Assembly (NCBI GenBank): GCA_963656065.1
Contig: CAVKGV010000002.1
Coordinates: 158,469 to 222,468 of the forward strand
Direction of reading: 5' to 3'
Origin: Hallerella sp963656065
GTDB lineage: Bacteria > Fibrobacterota > Fibrobacteria > Fibrobacterales > Fibrobacteraceae
Length of the DNA: 64,000 nucleotides
The notes under the pieces were generated by a model, which was given only the letters and a program-made list of their open reading frames with translations, was not told the origin of the DNA and did no database searches. Below are positions 35,425 to 43,216 of the stretch, in pieces (the stretch's first letter is position 1; every line of letters starts with the position of its first letter). Both the position numbers and the translations under genes were made by a program.

Positions 35425-36705
35425 ATGAAAAAAACAGGCATCCTCTTTTTTGTCTTGATTCTGTTTGCTTGTTTCGACGAGTCTTCTGTGGTGCGGCCTT
35501 CGGAAACATATAAGGAAGATCCGGATTTTGGCTGGCGCAAGGATGACTTTGTCCCGGTACTGGATGACTCCAAGACATTTGGAGGTTTGGAGGCCATCTA
35601 TCATGTCGGTGACCGGATTATTCTGGTTGACAACCACTGGTCTAGCAACCAGTACACTTCTCCGGGTTCTGTTACCTACACTCCAAGGGTATTCGCTTCG
35701 AAGATTGGATCGACTCATTGGGATACGCTTGCGAGTTCTGAATGGATTCGTTACGTATATGGTGACTCTACAGGCCTTTATGCCGGAACCCAGTTTAGTG
35801 GTAAGGTCTTGAAATACGATTTCAATCATGGCAGATGGGATGAAATATATGCGTTGCCGTTTGATTCGACGGGTTATTACAATGTTTATGGAATCGCTAT
35901 TTATAACGGACGACCTGTTGTATGTTTTGCCGGATACGAGGACAGCACAGACAGGCGCAGTGAAACCATCAAGCTTGCCATGAAAATGCAAACGGATACC
36001 GGATGGGTAGATATTACTTACGACTACGATTCTTCCAAGGAATACCCGATGCAGTTCCACAAGGGTGTCGAACTAAATGGCAAGCTATACACGATTAGCG
36101 GGGCTCGTGGAATGTGGCGCTATGATGGTAGCTGGAAAAGAATGGCAAAAATTCCATACCCCAGTTGGGCGACATGGCTTGATGCGAGCGATACTACGGA
36201 ACTAATCACGGACATTACCATACACAAGGGCAAAATCTATGTGATAGGCCAAAGTGCTTCTACGGATATTCTTGAATACGATGAAGAACAGGATTTATGG
36301 AATCCGATAGACAGTGTTATTGAAACTTATGACGAGACGATTGATACGACAGATCCTTTTGCCGACCCATCTCGTGGACATATGACTTATCATAATGTGC
36401 CGTTCAATCGTTTTTCCCTGGCATCGGATGGAAAACATCTTTTCGTGGCGGGAAGTTGGCCTTCTTGGCCTTTTGTTTATATGGGTGACTATGGTGACCC
36501 CTATAGAAATGAAGAAAAGGGCTGGCGAGCAATCTATGGCAATTTTTGCCCCAAATATATTTGCCTATCTCATGGTTCGTCTTATGGTATGGTGGTTGTA
36601 GAGGATACCCTATATGTGGCGAACACGACAGCTCTTTTGAAATTCCCCCTAAGGGATTTGGATGTCGTCATTTCAGACCAGAAATCTTACCCGTCGGTTG
36701 AATGA
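35425..36705 (+). CDS. Lipoprotein, probable beta-propeller, function unknown
   Basis: Starting at the ATG at 35425 gives a 426-residue protein with a lipoprotein signal: MKKTGILFFVLILFACF, Cys16. The in-frame stretch before it is AT-rich leader. The mature part has repeated blades of about 45-60 residues of the form (Y/V)(hydrophobic)(N/K)G(K/R)(L/P)(Y/V), e.g. LNGKLYTISG, IHKGKIYVIGQ, SDGKHLFVAGS and VEDTLYVAN, with companion YDFNHGRWDEI and YDEEQDLWNPI, which look like kelch-type blades. No catalytic residues are recognised. It could bind glycans or proteins at the outer membrane. Codon use is less GC-rich than in its neighbours, which could mean later acquisition. Confidence 0.65.
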   Translation: MKKTGILFFVLILFACFDESSVVRPSETYKEDPDFGWRKDDFVPVLDDSKTFGGLEAIYHVGDRIILVDNHWSSNQYTSPGSVTYTPRVFASKIGSTHWDTLASSEWIRYVYGDSTGLYAGTQFSGKVLKYDFNHGRWDEIYALPFDSTGYYNVYGIAIYNGRPVVCFAGYEDSTDRRSETIKLAMKMQTDTGWVDITYDYDSSKEYPMQFHKGVELNGKLYTISGARGMWRYDGSWKRMAKIPYPSWATWLDASDTTELITDITIHKGKIYVIGQSASTDILEYDEEQDLWNPIDSVIETYDETIDTTDPFADPSRGHMTYHNVPFNRFSLASDGKHLFVAGSWPSWPFVYMGDYGDPYRNEEKGWRAIYGNFCPKYICLSHGSSYGMVVVEDTLYVANTTALLKFPLRDLDVVISDQKSYPSVE

Positions 36706-36806
36706 AAGCGTGGCTGGAAGGCTGGCTCAAGTTCGAGCGCTGCCGGATCATCGCAAAATCCTGGACGCCGCTGGGCAAGGCAGGAATTTTAGCAAGGGAT
36801 TTGTGA
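36702..36806 (+). CDS. Possible 34-residue ORF overlapping the lipoprotein stop (doubtful)
   Basis: An ATG at 36702 overlaps the upstream stop by 4 bp and opens a short frame starting MKAWLEGWLKFERCRIIAKS and ending GILARDL. There is no independent ribosome binding site. It may be a coupled small peptide, or a fragment of an older gene. Given only because the start-stop overlap is neat. Confidence 0.2.
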   Translation: MKAWLEGWLKFERCRIIAKSWTPLGKAGILARDL

Positions 36807-36827
36807 AAAATTGTATGTTTCCTCATT

Positions 36828-36836
36828 TTATCCACA
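36828..36836 (+). promoter_or_regulatory. Consensus DnaA box upstream of rpmH
   Basis: TTATCCACA is a perfect DnaA box 125 bp before rpmH. Only one exact copy was noticed in this gap, so an origin is not supported; DnaA control of the rpmH operon is possible. Confidence 0.4.
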
Positions 36837-36960
36837 TCTTGTTTCTAGACTTTCCTCCCCGAAAATCACGGCTCCCTTGTGAATTTTCAAAATTTTACTA
36901 TTTTTGTAGCTCCAAAAAGTTTTTCAACGGTAACGCATTGTTGCCTAAAGGTTTAGAACT

Positions 36961-37116
36961 ATGAAAAGAACATTCCAGCCGCACAACCGCAAGCGTCACA
37001 ATACCCATGGATTCCGCGCCCGTATGGAAGACCGTTGGGGTCGCGCGGTTCTCAGCCGTCGCCGCGCCAAGGGTCGCAAGCGTCTCACGGTCAGTGACAC
37101 CATCTACAAGAAGTAA
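36961..37116 (+). CDS. rpmH: Ribosomal protein L34
   Basis: A 51-residue basic protein that begins MKRTFQPHNRKRHNTHGFRA and continues RMEDRWGRAVLSRRRAKGRK, the L34 signature. It is slightly longer than the usual 44-46 residues, ending TVSDTIYKK. It is followed at once by the rnpA reading frame, the standard rpmH-rnpA-yidD-yidC order. Confidence 0.97.
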   Translation: MKRTFQPHNRKRHNTHGFRARMEDRWGRAVLSRRRAKGRKRLTVSDTIYKK

Positions 37117-37124
37117 GGCCTGGT

Positions 37125-37463
37125 ATCCCCAGTCTTCGCTCCTTTCGGCTCAGATCTGAGTCCGATTATCGACAAATAGCCCATCACGGCAAACGAGTCT
37201 ATGCAAAGTCTTTGACAATGCAATGGATTGAAAGCCCGGATGGCGTTTGTCGTTTTTGTTTTTTGGCGCGAAAAAAGAATGGTTCGGCGGTTTATCGGAA
37301 TCGCTGCCGTCGGATTCTCCGCCCGATTTTTTTTGAAAAGGCTCCGACGATTGCCGCTCCCGTGTGGGCGATGATTTTTGTAAACGACAAGGAAGACGAA
37401 ATGACTTCGGGTCGTTTGCACTCGGCTGCCGCTAGGATTTTCGAAAAGATGGGTTGGCTATGA
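37125..37463 (+). CDS. rnpA: Ribonuclease P protein component, apparently with a non-standard start codon
   Basis: The protein subunit of RNase P, which matures tRNA 5' ends. The family sequence is present in one frame: SLRSFRLRSESDYRQIAHHG (N-terminal RLR..xFxxV..xG motif), then the RNR box VYRNRCRRILRPIFF and a C-terminal AAARIFEKMGWL. An in-frame TGA at 37095 closes the frame upstream, and no ATG, GTG or TTG occurs before the conserved N-terminus. The first standard start, TTG at 37212, would remove about 29 conserved residues. ATC at 37125 lies 6 bases after AAGG (37115-37118) and is the best candidate, giving 112 residues. Its stop overlaps the yidD start by 4 bp. Confidence 0.8.
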   Translation: MPSLRSFRLRSESDYRQIAHHGKRVYAKSLTMQWIESPDGVCRFCFLARKKNGSAVYRNRCRRILRPIFFEKAPTIAAPVWAMIFVNDKEDEMTSGRLHSAAARIFEKMGWL

Positions 37464-37711
37464 ATTTTACCCGCGCCGTGGAAGAAGTATTGATATTTCC
37501 CATCCGGGTTTATCGGAAAATCCATCCCTATTTTTTCCGGGGCGTGTGCCGGTTTTCGCCGACATGTTCCGAATATGCGATTGAGGCTATCCGCGTTCAC
37601 GGAATCTTCAAAGGTTTCTATCTTGCCTTTTTCCGGATCCTCCGCTGCAATCCCTTTTGCCGGGGAGGCTTCGATCCCGTTCCGCCTAAGAAAGAGAAAA
37701 AAAGAATATGA
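37460..37711 (+). CDS. yidD: Membrane protein insertion efficiency factor
   Basis: An 83-residue membrane-associated protein that assists YidC/Sec insertion. YRKIHPYFFRGVCRFSPTCS and the two further cysteines in RCNPFCRGGFDPVP are the YidD signature. ATG at 37460 overlaps the rnpA stop (ATGA), and its own stop overlaps yidC by 4 bp, so translation is coupled through the operon. Confidence 0.95.
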   Translation: MNFTRAVEEVLIFPIRVYRKIHPYFFRGVCRFSPTCSEYAIEAIRVHGIFKGFYLAFFRILRCNPFCRGGFDPVPPKKEKKRI

Positions 37712-39531
37712 AAAAATCAACCGTAATCGGTCTCCTTCTCCTGGTCCTCCTCTTCATCTGGTCGATGACGATTTCCACGAATCGCGCCCAGCAGCAAGCT
37801 GTCGAAAAGTCGAAAACCGAACAGGCTGCGTCTGTGCGGAAAAGTTCGCTTTCGGTGCCGGAACTCTCCGCTCTGGACACGACGAAGCTTGCACCGGCGA
37901 CACTTGCTCCCGCAAAGGGAAAAGAAGTTGTCGCTGTAAAGGATTCCGCCATTACGGATTCCGCAAAAGTTATCGCTCCGATTGCCCGCAAAAAAATCAA
38001 GGTGGAAAACGAGCATTTTACGGTGGTCTTTGACAATCTCGGCGCGAAAATTTCGAGCATCGTCGTCAAGGCTCTTCCCGATTCCGCGGGGAATTTCCCG
38101 GAAATTATCGGGGATACCGTCCAGGGCGCTCTGGGACTGAAAGTCGATAACGTCGATCTTTCGGAACAACTTTTCGCCCTCCCGGAAAGCACGCCGGATT
38201 CCATTTTTGTCGAAGGCGATACGTCGCTTGTGTTTACATTTATCGACCCGAACGGGAACAAGGTCATCCGCCGTTACGGATTCACCAAGTCGGGCGTCGC
38301 CATCGGACAGACGGTCTCGTTCGAAGGCTTTAAACCGAACGATTACGAAATCCTCTGGCAGGGCGGTATGAAGGAGACGGAAGTTTTCCCGAAGGGCAGA
38401 AGCTTCGGCGGAGGTTCCTACTTCTTTAGCGAAGTCGTTTTCAACGATATGTATAGCGTCGAGCGCGAGGCGGTTCGGAGCAAGGAAACGTTCAATGCGA
38501 AGGACGGAAAAATCCTTTGGGCGGGAATGCGTCGCAAGTATGTCGCCGCCGTCATCAAGTTCCCGAGCGCATCCGAGGCAACGCTCAAGGCGGAACATTT
38601 TACCGAAGCGGGCGCAGACAGCAAGGATCCCGGAACTTACCGGATTTCCCTTTCCGACTACATGCAGGACAACGATACGCTTGCGTTTGACTTTATGGTC
38701 CTTCCGCTTAATTGGAGCGAAATCAAGAGCTTTGATCTGGGCTTTGAAAAGATAATCGTAAGCGGTTGGACTTGGTGCGGTGCGGATGTCTGGTTTGTCG
38801 CGCTGTGCGGGTTCCTGCTCTGGCTTCTCAAGGCGTTCTATTCCATTATCCCGAACTACGGCGTGGGCATAATCCTTCTCACGATTCTCGTGCGGATGAT
38901 TACGACTCCGCTCACGCTCAAGCAGCTCCGCTCGACGCGCGGCATGGCGAAGCTTAAACCGGAAATCGATGCCATCAATGTCAAGTATCGTTCCGAACCG
39001 CAGAAGAAGCAAGCCGCAATCATGGAACTTTATGCGAAGCATCATATCAACCCGATGGCTTCCTGCACGGGCGGATGTCTTCCGATGCTTATCCAGATGC
39101 CGGTCTTCTTTGCGCTCTTTATGGTCTTTGGACGTGCAATCGAACTTCGCGGTCAGCCGTTTGTCGGCTGGATTTCCGACCTGTCCCGCTCCGATGTCAT
39201 CTGGAACGGATTCACGATTCCGTTTATCATGCCGGACGGCCTTGCGATTCTTCCGATTGTGATGGTCTTTACGACTTATTTCCAAACGAGACAGTCCATG
39301 TCGCAGATGACGGATCCTGCCCAGCAGAAGATGATGGTCTGGATGATGCCCGCGATGATGTTCCTCTTTAGCGCGGTGATGCCTTCGGGCCTGGTGCTTT
39401 ACTGGATTATTTCGAACCTGTGGGGAATCGGCCAGTATGCGATTGTGAACCGTGTCCGCAAAGCGGAAGAAGCTTCGGACAAGCTGAAAGGCAAGAATGT
39501 CCAGGATGCGGTCATCGTCAAGAAAAAGTAG
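37708..39531 (+). CDS. yidC: Membrane protein insertase YidC
   Basis: A 607-residue inner-membrane insertase. An N-terminal helix (residues 5-22) anchors a large periplasmic domain (about 90-345: VFDNLGAKISSIVV, GYTRRYGF-type segment FIDPNGNKVIRRYGF, RKYVAAVIKF). The 60KD_IMP core follows with helices at about 350-380, LLTILVRMITTPLTLKQLRS, MPVFFALFMVFGRAIELRG, and two more near the C-terminus (MMVWMMPAMMFLFSAVMPSG). The conserved groove Arg is in LVRMITTPLT. It ends the rpmH operon before a terminator. Confidence 0.96.
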   Translation: MKKSTVIGLLLLVLLFIWSMTISTNRAQQQAVEKSKTEQAASVRKSSLSVPELSALDTTKLAPATLAPAKGKEVVAVKDSAITDSAKVIAPIARKKIKVENEHFTVVFDNLGAKISSIVVKALPDSAGNFPEIIGDTVQGALGLKVDNVDLSEQLFALPESTPDSIFVEGDTSLVFTFIDPNGNKVIRRYGFTKSGVAIGQTVSFEGFKPNDYEILWQGGMKETEVFPKGRSFGGGSYFFSEVVFNDMYSVEREAVRSKETFNAKDGKILWAGMRRKYVAAVIKFPSASEATLKAEHFTEAGADSKDPGTYRISLSDYMQDNDTLAFDFMVLPLNWSEIKSFDLGFEKIIVSGWTWCGADVWFVALCGFLLWLLKAFYSIIPNYGVGIILLTILVRMITTPLTLKQLRSTRGMAKLKPEIDAINVKYRSEPQKKQAAIMELYAKHHINPMASCTGGCLPMLIQMPVFFALFMVFGRAIELRGQPFVGWISDLSRSDVIWNGFTIPFIMPDGLAILPIVMVFTTYFQTRQSMSQMTDPAQQKMMVWMMPAMMFLFSAVMPSGLVLYWIISNLWGIGQYAIVNRVRKAEEASDKLKGKNVQDAVIVKKK

Positions 39532-39558
39532 TCGCTAGAAATTCAATTCGAAAATTTG

Positions 39559-39592
39559 AAGCCCGGACTTTGTAAATGTCTGGGCTTTTTTT
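39559..39592 (+). terminator. Rho-independent terminator after yidC
   Basis: GCCCGGAC pairs with GTCTGGGC (one wobble) across a 9-base loop, followed by seven Ts. Confidence 0.88.
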
Positions 39593-39840
39593 GCCGGGTC
39601 AAACCCGATAATAACAAGTTCCTGTCCCCAGTCATTCTGGAGAGGCAAATCCTCGATAGAATCCCGTCCACTGTCACTCAACTCTCAGTTCTGACTCGGC
39701 ATGGCTGATTCTATCGCTCCGCTCCAGAATGACAGGGTGGTTGCAATGAAGGGGGACCTTGGCCCTCGCCGGGCAGGCGCATCTCCGCCGAGAGGCGGAA
39801 AAAGGGTCGCTTCGCAACAAAAACATTTCAACTTTTCACG
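39593..39840. repeat. Dispersed palindromic repeat cluster
   Basis: CAGTCATTCTGGAG at 39629-39642 with CGATAGAATCCCGTC faces GATTCTATCGCTCCGCTCCAG and AATGACAGG at 39707-39737. The reverse complement of 39707-39765 closely matches about 60 bp at 1017-1073. The following GGCGCATCTCCGCCGAGAGG resembles an additional small hairpin. No gene is supported between yidC and the permease gene. Confidence 0.8.
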
Positions 39841-39868
39841 CTCATACCTAAGCTCTGACAACTATTCC

Positions 39869-41095
39869 CTATTCCCTGTTTCTGGCAATCCTCTTTTTCC
39901 GCAAAAATCGAAGCTTTTCGAGAAGCGGTAAAAGCAGGTCGTGACGCTTGGCGTGCAAAAGTCCCAGGACGAGATAGAAAACGGACAGTTCAAACAGGCG
40001 GAGAAGATCCGTTGCCACTTCGGGGAAGGACGCTCCGAGGTTTTGAATTTTTAGCCAGGCGGGAATCGCATATGTCGAAGGGAAAAATGCTCCGCAAATG
40101 CGAAGCCATGCCGGCATGTTGCCTTGGGGCCAGCTGAAGCCGGATACGAACAGCACGAGAATCGGAACGCAGGCGAAGAACAGGAGTGCCGTTTCGCGGT
40201 GCTTGAAAAATTGCGCCATCCACATTCCCATGTTAACGGTCGCGCCAAAGAAAAAAAGTCCGAATACGAGAACTAGCCATATATCACCGCGGTCGGGAAA
40301 ATCGAAAACGTGGTAAATCACCATCTTGTAAAAGAAAAGCGCGGCGAGATAGTGCAGAATGAACGCCGTGGAACGTCCGAAATAGCGCAAAAGCAGAGGG
40401 GCGCTTTCCGTCTCTTCGCAGCCTTTCAAAAAGTGAAAGTGCCTGTTTTTACGCGGTCCTCCCATGACCCCGATTCCGACGAGGCATGTCTGCTGCAGAA
40501 TAATCATCAGAACTGCGGAAACCGCGTAGATGCCGTAGCCGCCGGACTGGTTGAACATCCGGAAAAAGCGCGTGGGAATCGGGTCGCGAATCGCTTTGGC
40601 TTCGGCGAGGTTCTTCCCGTTCGCGACGATGCGCTTGACCTGCACGGTGGCGCCCAGGGTTCCCGCTGCCGTGGCGAAGGCCGTTGCGACATTCCCGTAG
40701 AGAAGGATAAACGCTCCGTGCGCATAGATGCCGACCGAGACGTTGTTTCCCTTGCGAAGATCCGCTTCCATCCCCTTTGGAATTTTCATGTAACCGTAAA
40801 TTTCCTCACTTGCGAGGGCGAGCTCCGCGTCACGTTCGTTGCTGTAAACGGCGATGACGGAATCTTCCTGCATGGACGATGCCATCCGAACTAGTTCACG
40901 GGACATCGCGGAACGGTCTAAATCGACAATGGCGACCGGAGCCTTGTTCGCAACTTCATGAATGTAGGGAAACGGATAATAGAACGAGTAAATCACGACA
41001 CCCACGACAACTATCAGCATACAGGCCGGATCGCGGAGCATCGTTTTCCATTCCGTGAGAGCGATGCGGAAAAATTGTCCGATGCGGTGCATCAT
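39869..41095 (-). CDS. ABC-2 type transporter permease (efflux)
   Basis: A 408-residue inner-membrane protein of the ABC2_membrane_3 type (YhhJ/YbhR-like). One helix near residues 25-43, a periplasmic domain (VAIVDLDRSAMSRELVRMAS, ALASEEIYGYMKIPKGMEADL) and a cluster of five helices from about 185 to 390, with the typical GFSWPQGNMPAWLRICGAFF followed by PSTYAIPAWLKI. It overlaps the second permease gene by 4 bp and is the last gene of a tolC-hlyD-permease-permease operon. No ATP-binding protein is encoded in it or next to it. Confidence 0.9.
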   Translation of the reverse strand: MMHRIGQFFRIALTEWKTMLRDPACMLIVVVGVVIYSFYYPFPYIHEVANKAPVAIVDLDRSAMSRELVRMASSMQEDSVIAVYSNERDAELALASEEIYGYMKIPKGMEADLRKGNNVSVGIYAHGAFILLYGNVATAFATAAGTLGATVQVKRIVANGKNLAEAKAIRDPIPTRFFRMFNQSGGYGIYAVSAVLMIILQQTCLVGIGVMGGPRKNRHFHFLKGCEETESAPLLLRYFGRSTAFILHYLAALFFYKMVIYHVFDFPDRGDIWLVLVFGLFFFGATVNMGMWMAQFFKHRETALLFFACVPILVLFVSGFSWPQGNMPAWLRICGAFFPSTYAIPAWLKIQNLGASFPEVATDLLRLFELSVFYLVLGLLHAKRHDLLLPLLEKLRFLRKKRIARNRE

Positions 41096-42225
41096 GACGC
41101 TGCCTGCTCCTTTTCAATGGTTTTCGGGATTCGGATGCGAAGGGTGAAGATGGCAAGCAAAATCCAGAATAGAAGCTCGCCGCAGAGGATTTCAAGCGAA
41201 TGAAACGCCCGGGTGATTCCGATGTGTCCGATAAAAAATGCCGACTGGAGCTGCATAAAGTGCGTAATCGGCAGGACAAATGCCCAAGCACGAAGTCCTA
41301 GCGGCATGGCGAACAGGGGAAAAGTCTGGCCGCAAAAGGCGAAAGCCGGACCTCCGGCGACCGCTGCGGCGCTGAGCGCGACTCTCATTTCCCCGATAAA
41401 TCCGACAAAGGCCGCTCCCGCGGCCAGGCATGTCCCGACCATGGCGTAGATGCCGCAGACAAGAACGGCGATGTCAATTTTTTGGAGCGCTGGCATTCCC
41501 TTTCGCGCAATGAACATCAAACCGACCATTTCCGTTCCGAGGATGAGAAGTGCCGGCAGGAATCTTCCGAAAAAGGCTACGACCGTTGAATTCCCGGCTG
41601 CGCTAAACCATTCCCGAGTGCACTTCTCCCGAATCGGGTAGGCGAAAAAATAAGCCCCGAAAATCATCGAGATGACGTGGAAAAATGCGGTGACAAGCCC
41701 GATTCCCAAAAAACGTTCGTAGTTTCCCGTCGGATTTCCGACGATGTGAATCTCTGCCGTGACAGGTGGCATAACGATATTCTTGACAAGCAGCGCGCCC
41801 TGTGTCCCGATGGCAGTCCGCAGATCGTTCGTAATGAGCTTGCTTGTGAGGAGGGATTGCCCGTTGGTGTAAACCGTAATAATCGGTGTTTCCAAGCGGA
41901 GAGCGTTTTTTTCAAGTTCAGGCGGAATATGGAGAAATGCGTAAATTTCACCGCTGCGCATTGCGGCGGCACATTCCGAGATGCTCTTGCAGCGTTTTGA
42001 AATTTTTGTTGCCGGAGTGGCGTCGATCGCTCGCAGAAGCTTTCCCTGCAAGTCTCCGCCGTTTTCCGCGACGACCCCGATTTCCAAGTGGCTGGGCGTT
42101 TCCGCGGAAAAAAGGGAAAGAATCCCGAGACAAAGCCCGATGGGAAAAACGAACAGCAGAATGACCATCGGGGGATTCCACCGACCGTATGCATTTTTAA
42201 AGACTTCCCAGAAATTCTTTAGCAA
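41092..42225 (-). CDS. ABC-2 type transporter permease (efflux), second subunit
   Basis: A 377-residue paralogue of the neighbouring permease with the same plan: N-terminal helix (residues 18-40), periplasmic domain (LEIGVVAENGGDLQGKLL, SGEIYAFLHIPPELEKNAL) and five C-terminal helices ending in LLFWILLAIFTLRI. FPLFAMPLGLRAWAFVLPIT followed by HFMQLQSAFFIG is the typical C-terminal signature. It overlaps the partner gene by 4 bp and follows the hlyD-type gene by 1 bp. Presumably the two form a heterodimer that extrudes a drug, lipid or metabolite. Confidence 0.88.
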   Translation of the reverse strand: MLKNFWEVFKNAYGRWNPPMVILLFVFPIGLCLGILSLFSAETPSHLEIGVVAENGGDLQGKLLRAIDATPATKISKRCKSISECAAAMRSGEIYAFLHIPPELEKNALRLETPIITVYTNGQSLLTSKLITNDLRTAIGTQGALLVKNIVMPPVTAEIHIVGNPTGNYERFLGIGLVTAFFHVISMIFGAYFFAYPIREKCTREWFSAAGNSTVVAFFGRFLPALLILGTEMVGLMFIARKGMPALQKIDIAVLVCGIYAMVGTCLAAGAAFVGFIGEMRVALSAAAVAGGPAFAFCGQTFPLFAMPLGLRAWAFVLPITHFMQLQSAFFIGHIGITRAFHSLEILCGELLFWILLAIFTLRIRIPKTIEKEQAAS

Positions 42226-42226
42226 A

Positions 42227-43216
42227 CTATTTCTCCGGGGAACGTTTCCAGAGGGCGGTCATGCCCGGGCGGAGTCCTTCGACGGGAGCCTTTGGCCGCA
42301 AGCGGATTTCAAAGGTTTTCAGATCGAAACCGCCGCTTTCCTTGCTGCTTTTCCAGATGGCGTAGCTGCCTGCGCTTGCGATGTAATAGACTTCCATCGA
42401 AACGTTTTTGTCTAGCGCGGGAATGTAGAGATCAAAGGTTTTTCCCTTGGAAATGTCCCGGAGTTCATCTTCCCGGATATTGAAAACCGCCCAGGCATCC
42501 TTTAAGTCGGTGATGGCGACAATCGGCATTCCCGCTCCGACGACTTCCCCTTCTTCGGAAACCTTGAGCGTGATTTCTCCGGAAATCGGCGCAACGATTT
42601 TTGTTTCGTCGAGATAGGCCTTGACTTCCGCCTTGGCTCCGTTCGCCTGCAATACGAGTGCGTTTGCTGCCGCCTTGTCTTCGGCACGTGCTCCGTTCAT
42701 CGCTTCGGTATATTGCGCCTTTGCAGCTTCCACCTGGGCGTTTGCCGCGTTCATCTGCGTTTCGGCTTCGTCTCGCTTTTGAACCGGGAGGACGCCTTCA
42801 TCGTAGAGCTTCTGGACTCGCTCGTAAGTCGTCTTGGCGAGCTTCGCCGCTTCTTCGGCGCGGTTCATCACGGCTTTTGCCGCATTGATCTGTTCGGAAC
42901 GCGCGCCGTTCTTCGCCTTGTTCGCCTGGGCCTTTGCCGCCTTGTAGGCACCGTCTGCCTGCATTTTCTTGGCTTCGACTTCCGGACTTGAAATCTCTGC
43001 GATGATGTCGCCTTTCGAGACGCTATCCCCTTCGCGTACGGCAAATTCGCTGATGCGCCCGGGAAGCTTTCCGGCAACCATTACGCGGCGAGCCTCGATT
43101 TGCCCTTGCAGGTATTCGGGCTGCGGAGCGAGCGCAAAATGTTTAATCGCCCCAAATCCTGCGACTAGGAGCAGGACGATTATCAGTAGCATCAAAATGG
43201 CAGGTACGCGTTTCAT
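42227..43216 (-). CDS. HlyD-family periplasmic adaptor (membrane fusion protein)
   Basis: A 329-residue adaptor with an N-terminal anchor (ILMLLIIVLLLVAGFGAI, residues 7-24), a lipoyl-type half motif (GRISEFAVREGDSVSKGDII), a long coiled coil (about 85-195, rich in Ala, Lys and Glu), the second lipoyl half (VAPISGEITLKVSEEGEVVGAG) and a beta-barrel domain. It would link the inner-membrane permeases to the TolC channel. It overlaps the tolC-family gene by 4 bp. Confidence 0.92.
   Translation of the reverse strand: MKRVPAILMLLIIVLLLVAGFGAIKHFALAPQPEYLQGQIEARRVMVAGKLPGRISEFAVREGDSVSKGDIIAEISSPEVEAKKMQADGAYKAAKAQANKAKNGARSEQINAAKAVMNRAEEAAKLAKTTYERVQKLYDEGVLPVQKRDEAETQMNAANAQVEAAKAQYTEAMNGARAEDKAAANALVLQANGAKAEVKAYLDETKIVAPISGEITLKVSEEGEVVGAGMPIVAITDLKDAWAVFNIREDELRDISKGKTFDLYIPALDKNVSMEVYYIASAGSYAIWKSSKESGGFDLKTFEIRLRPKAPVEGLRPGMTALWKRSPEK

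Noticed and set aside
39701..39931. 76-codon plus-strand frame
   Set aside because: It translates a dispersed repeat and the end of the permease gene; no ribosome binding site.
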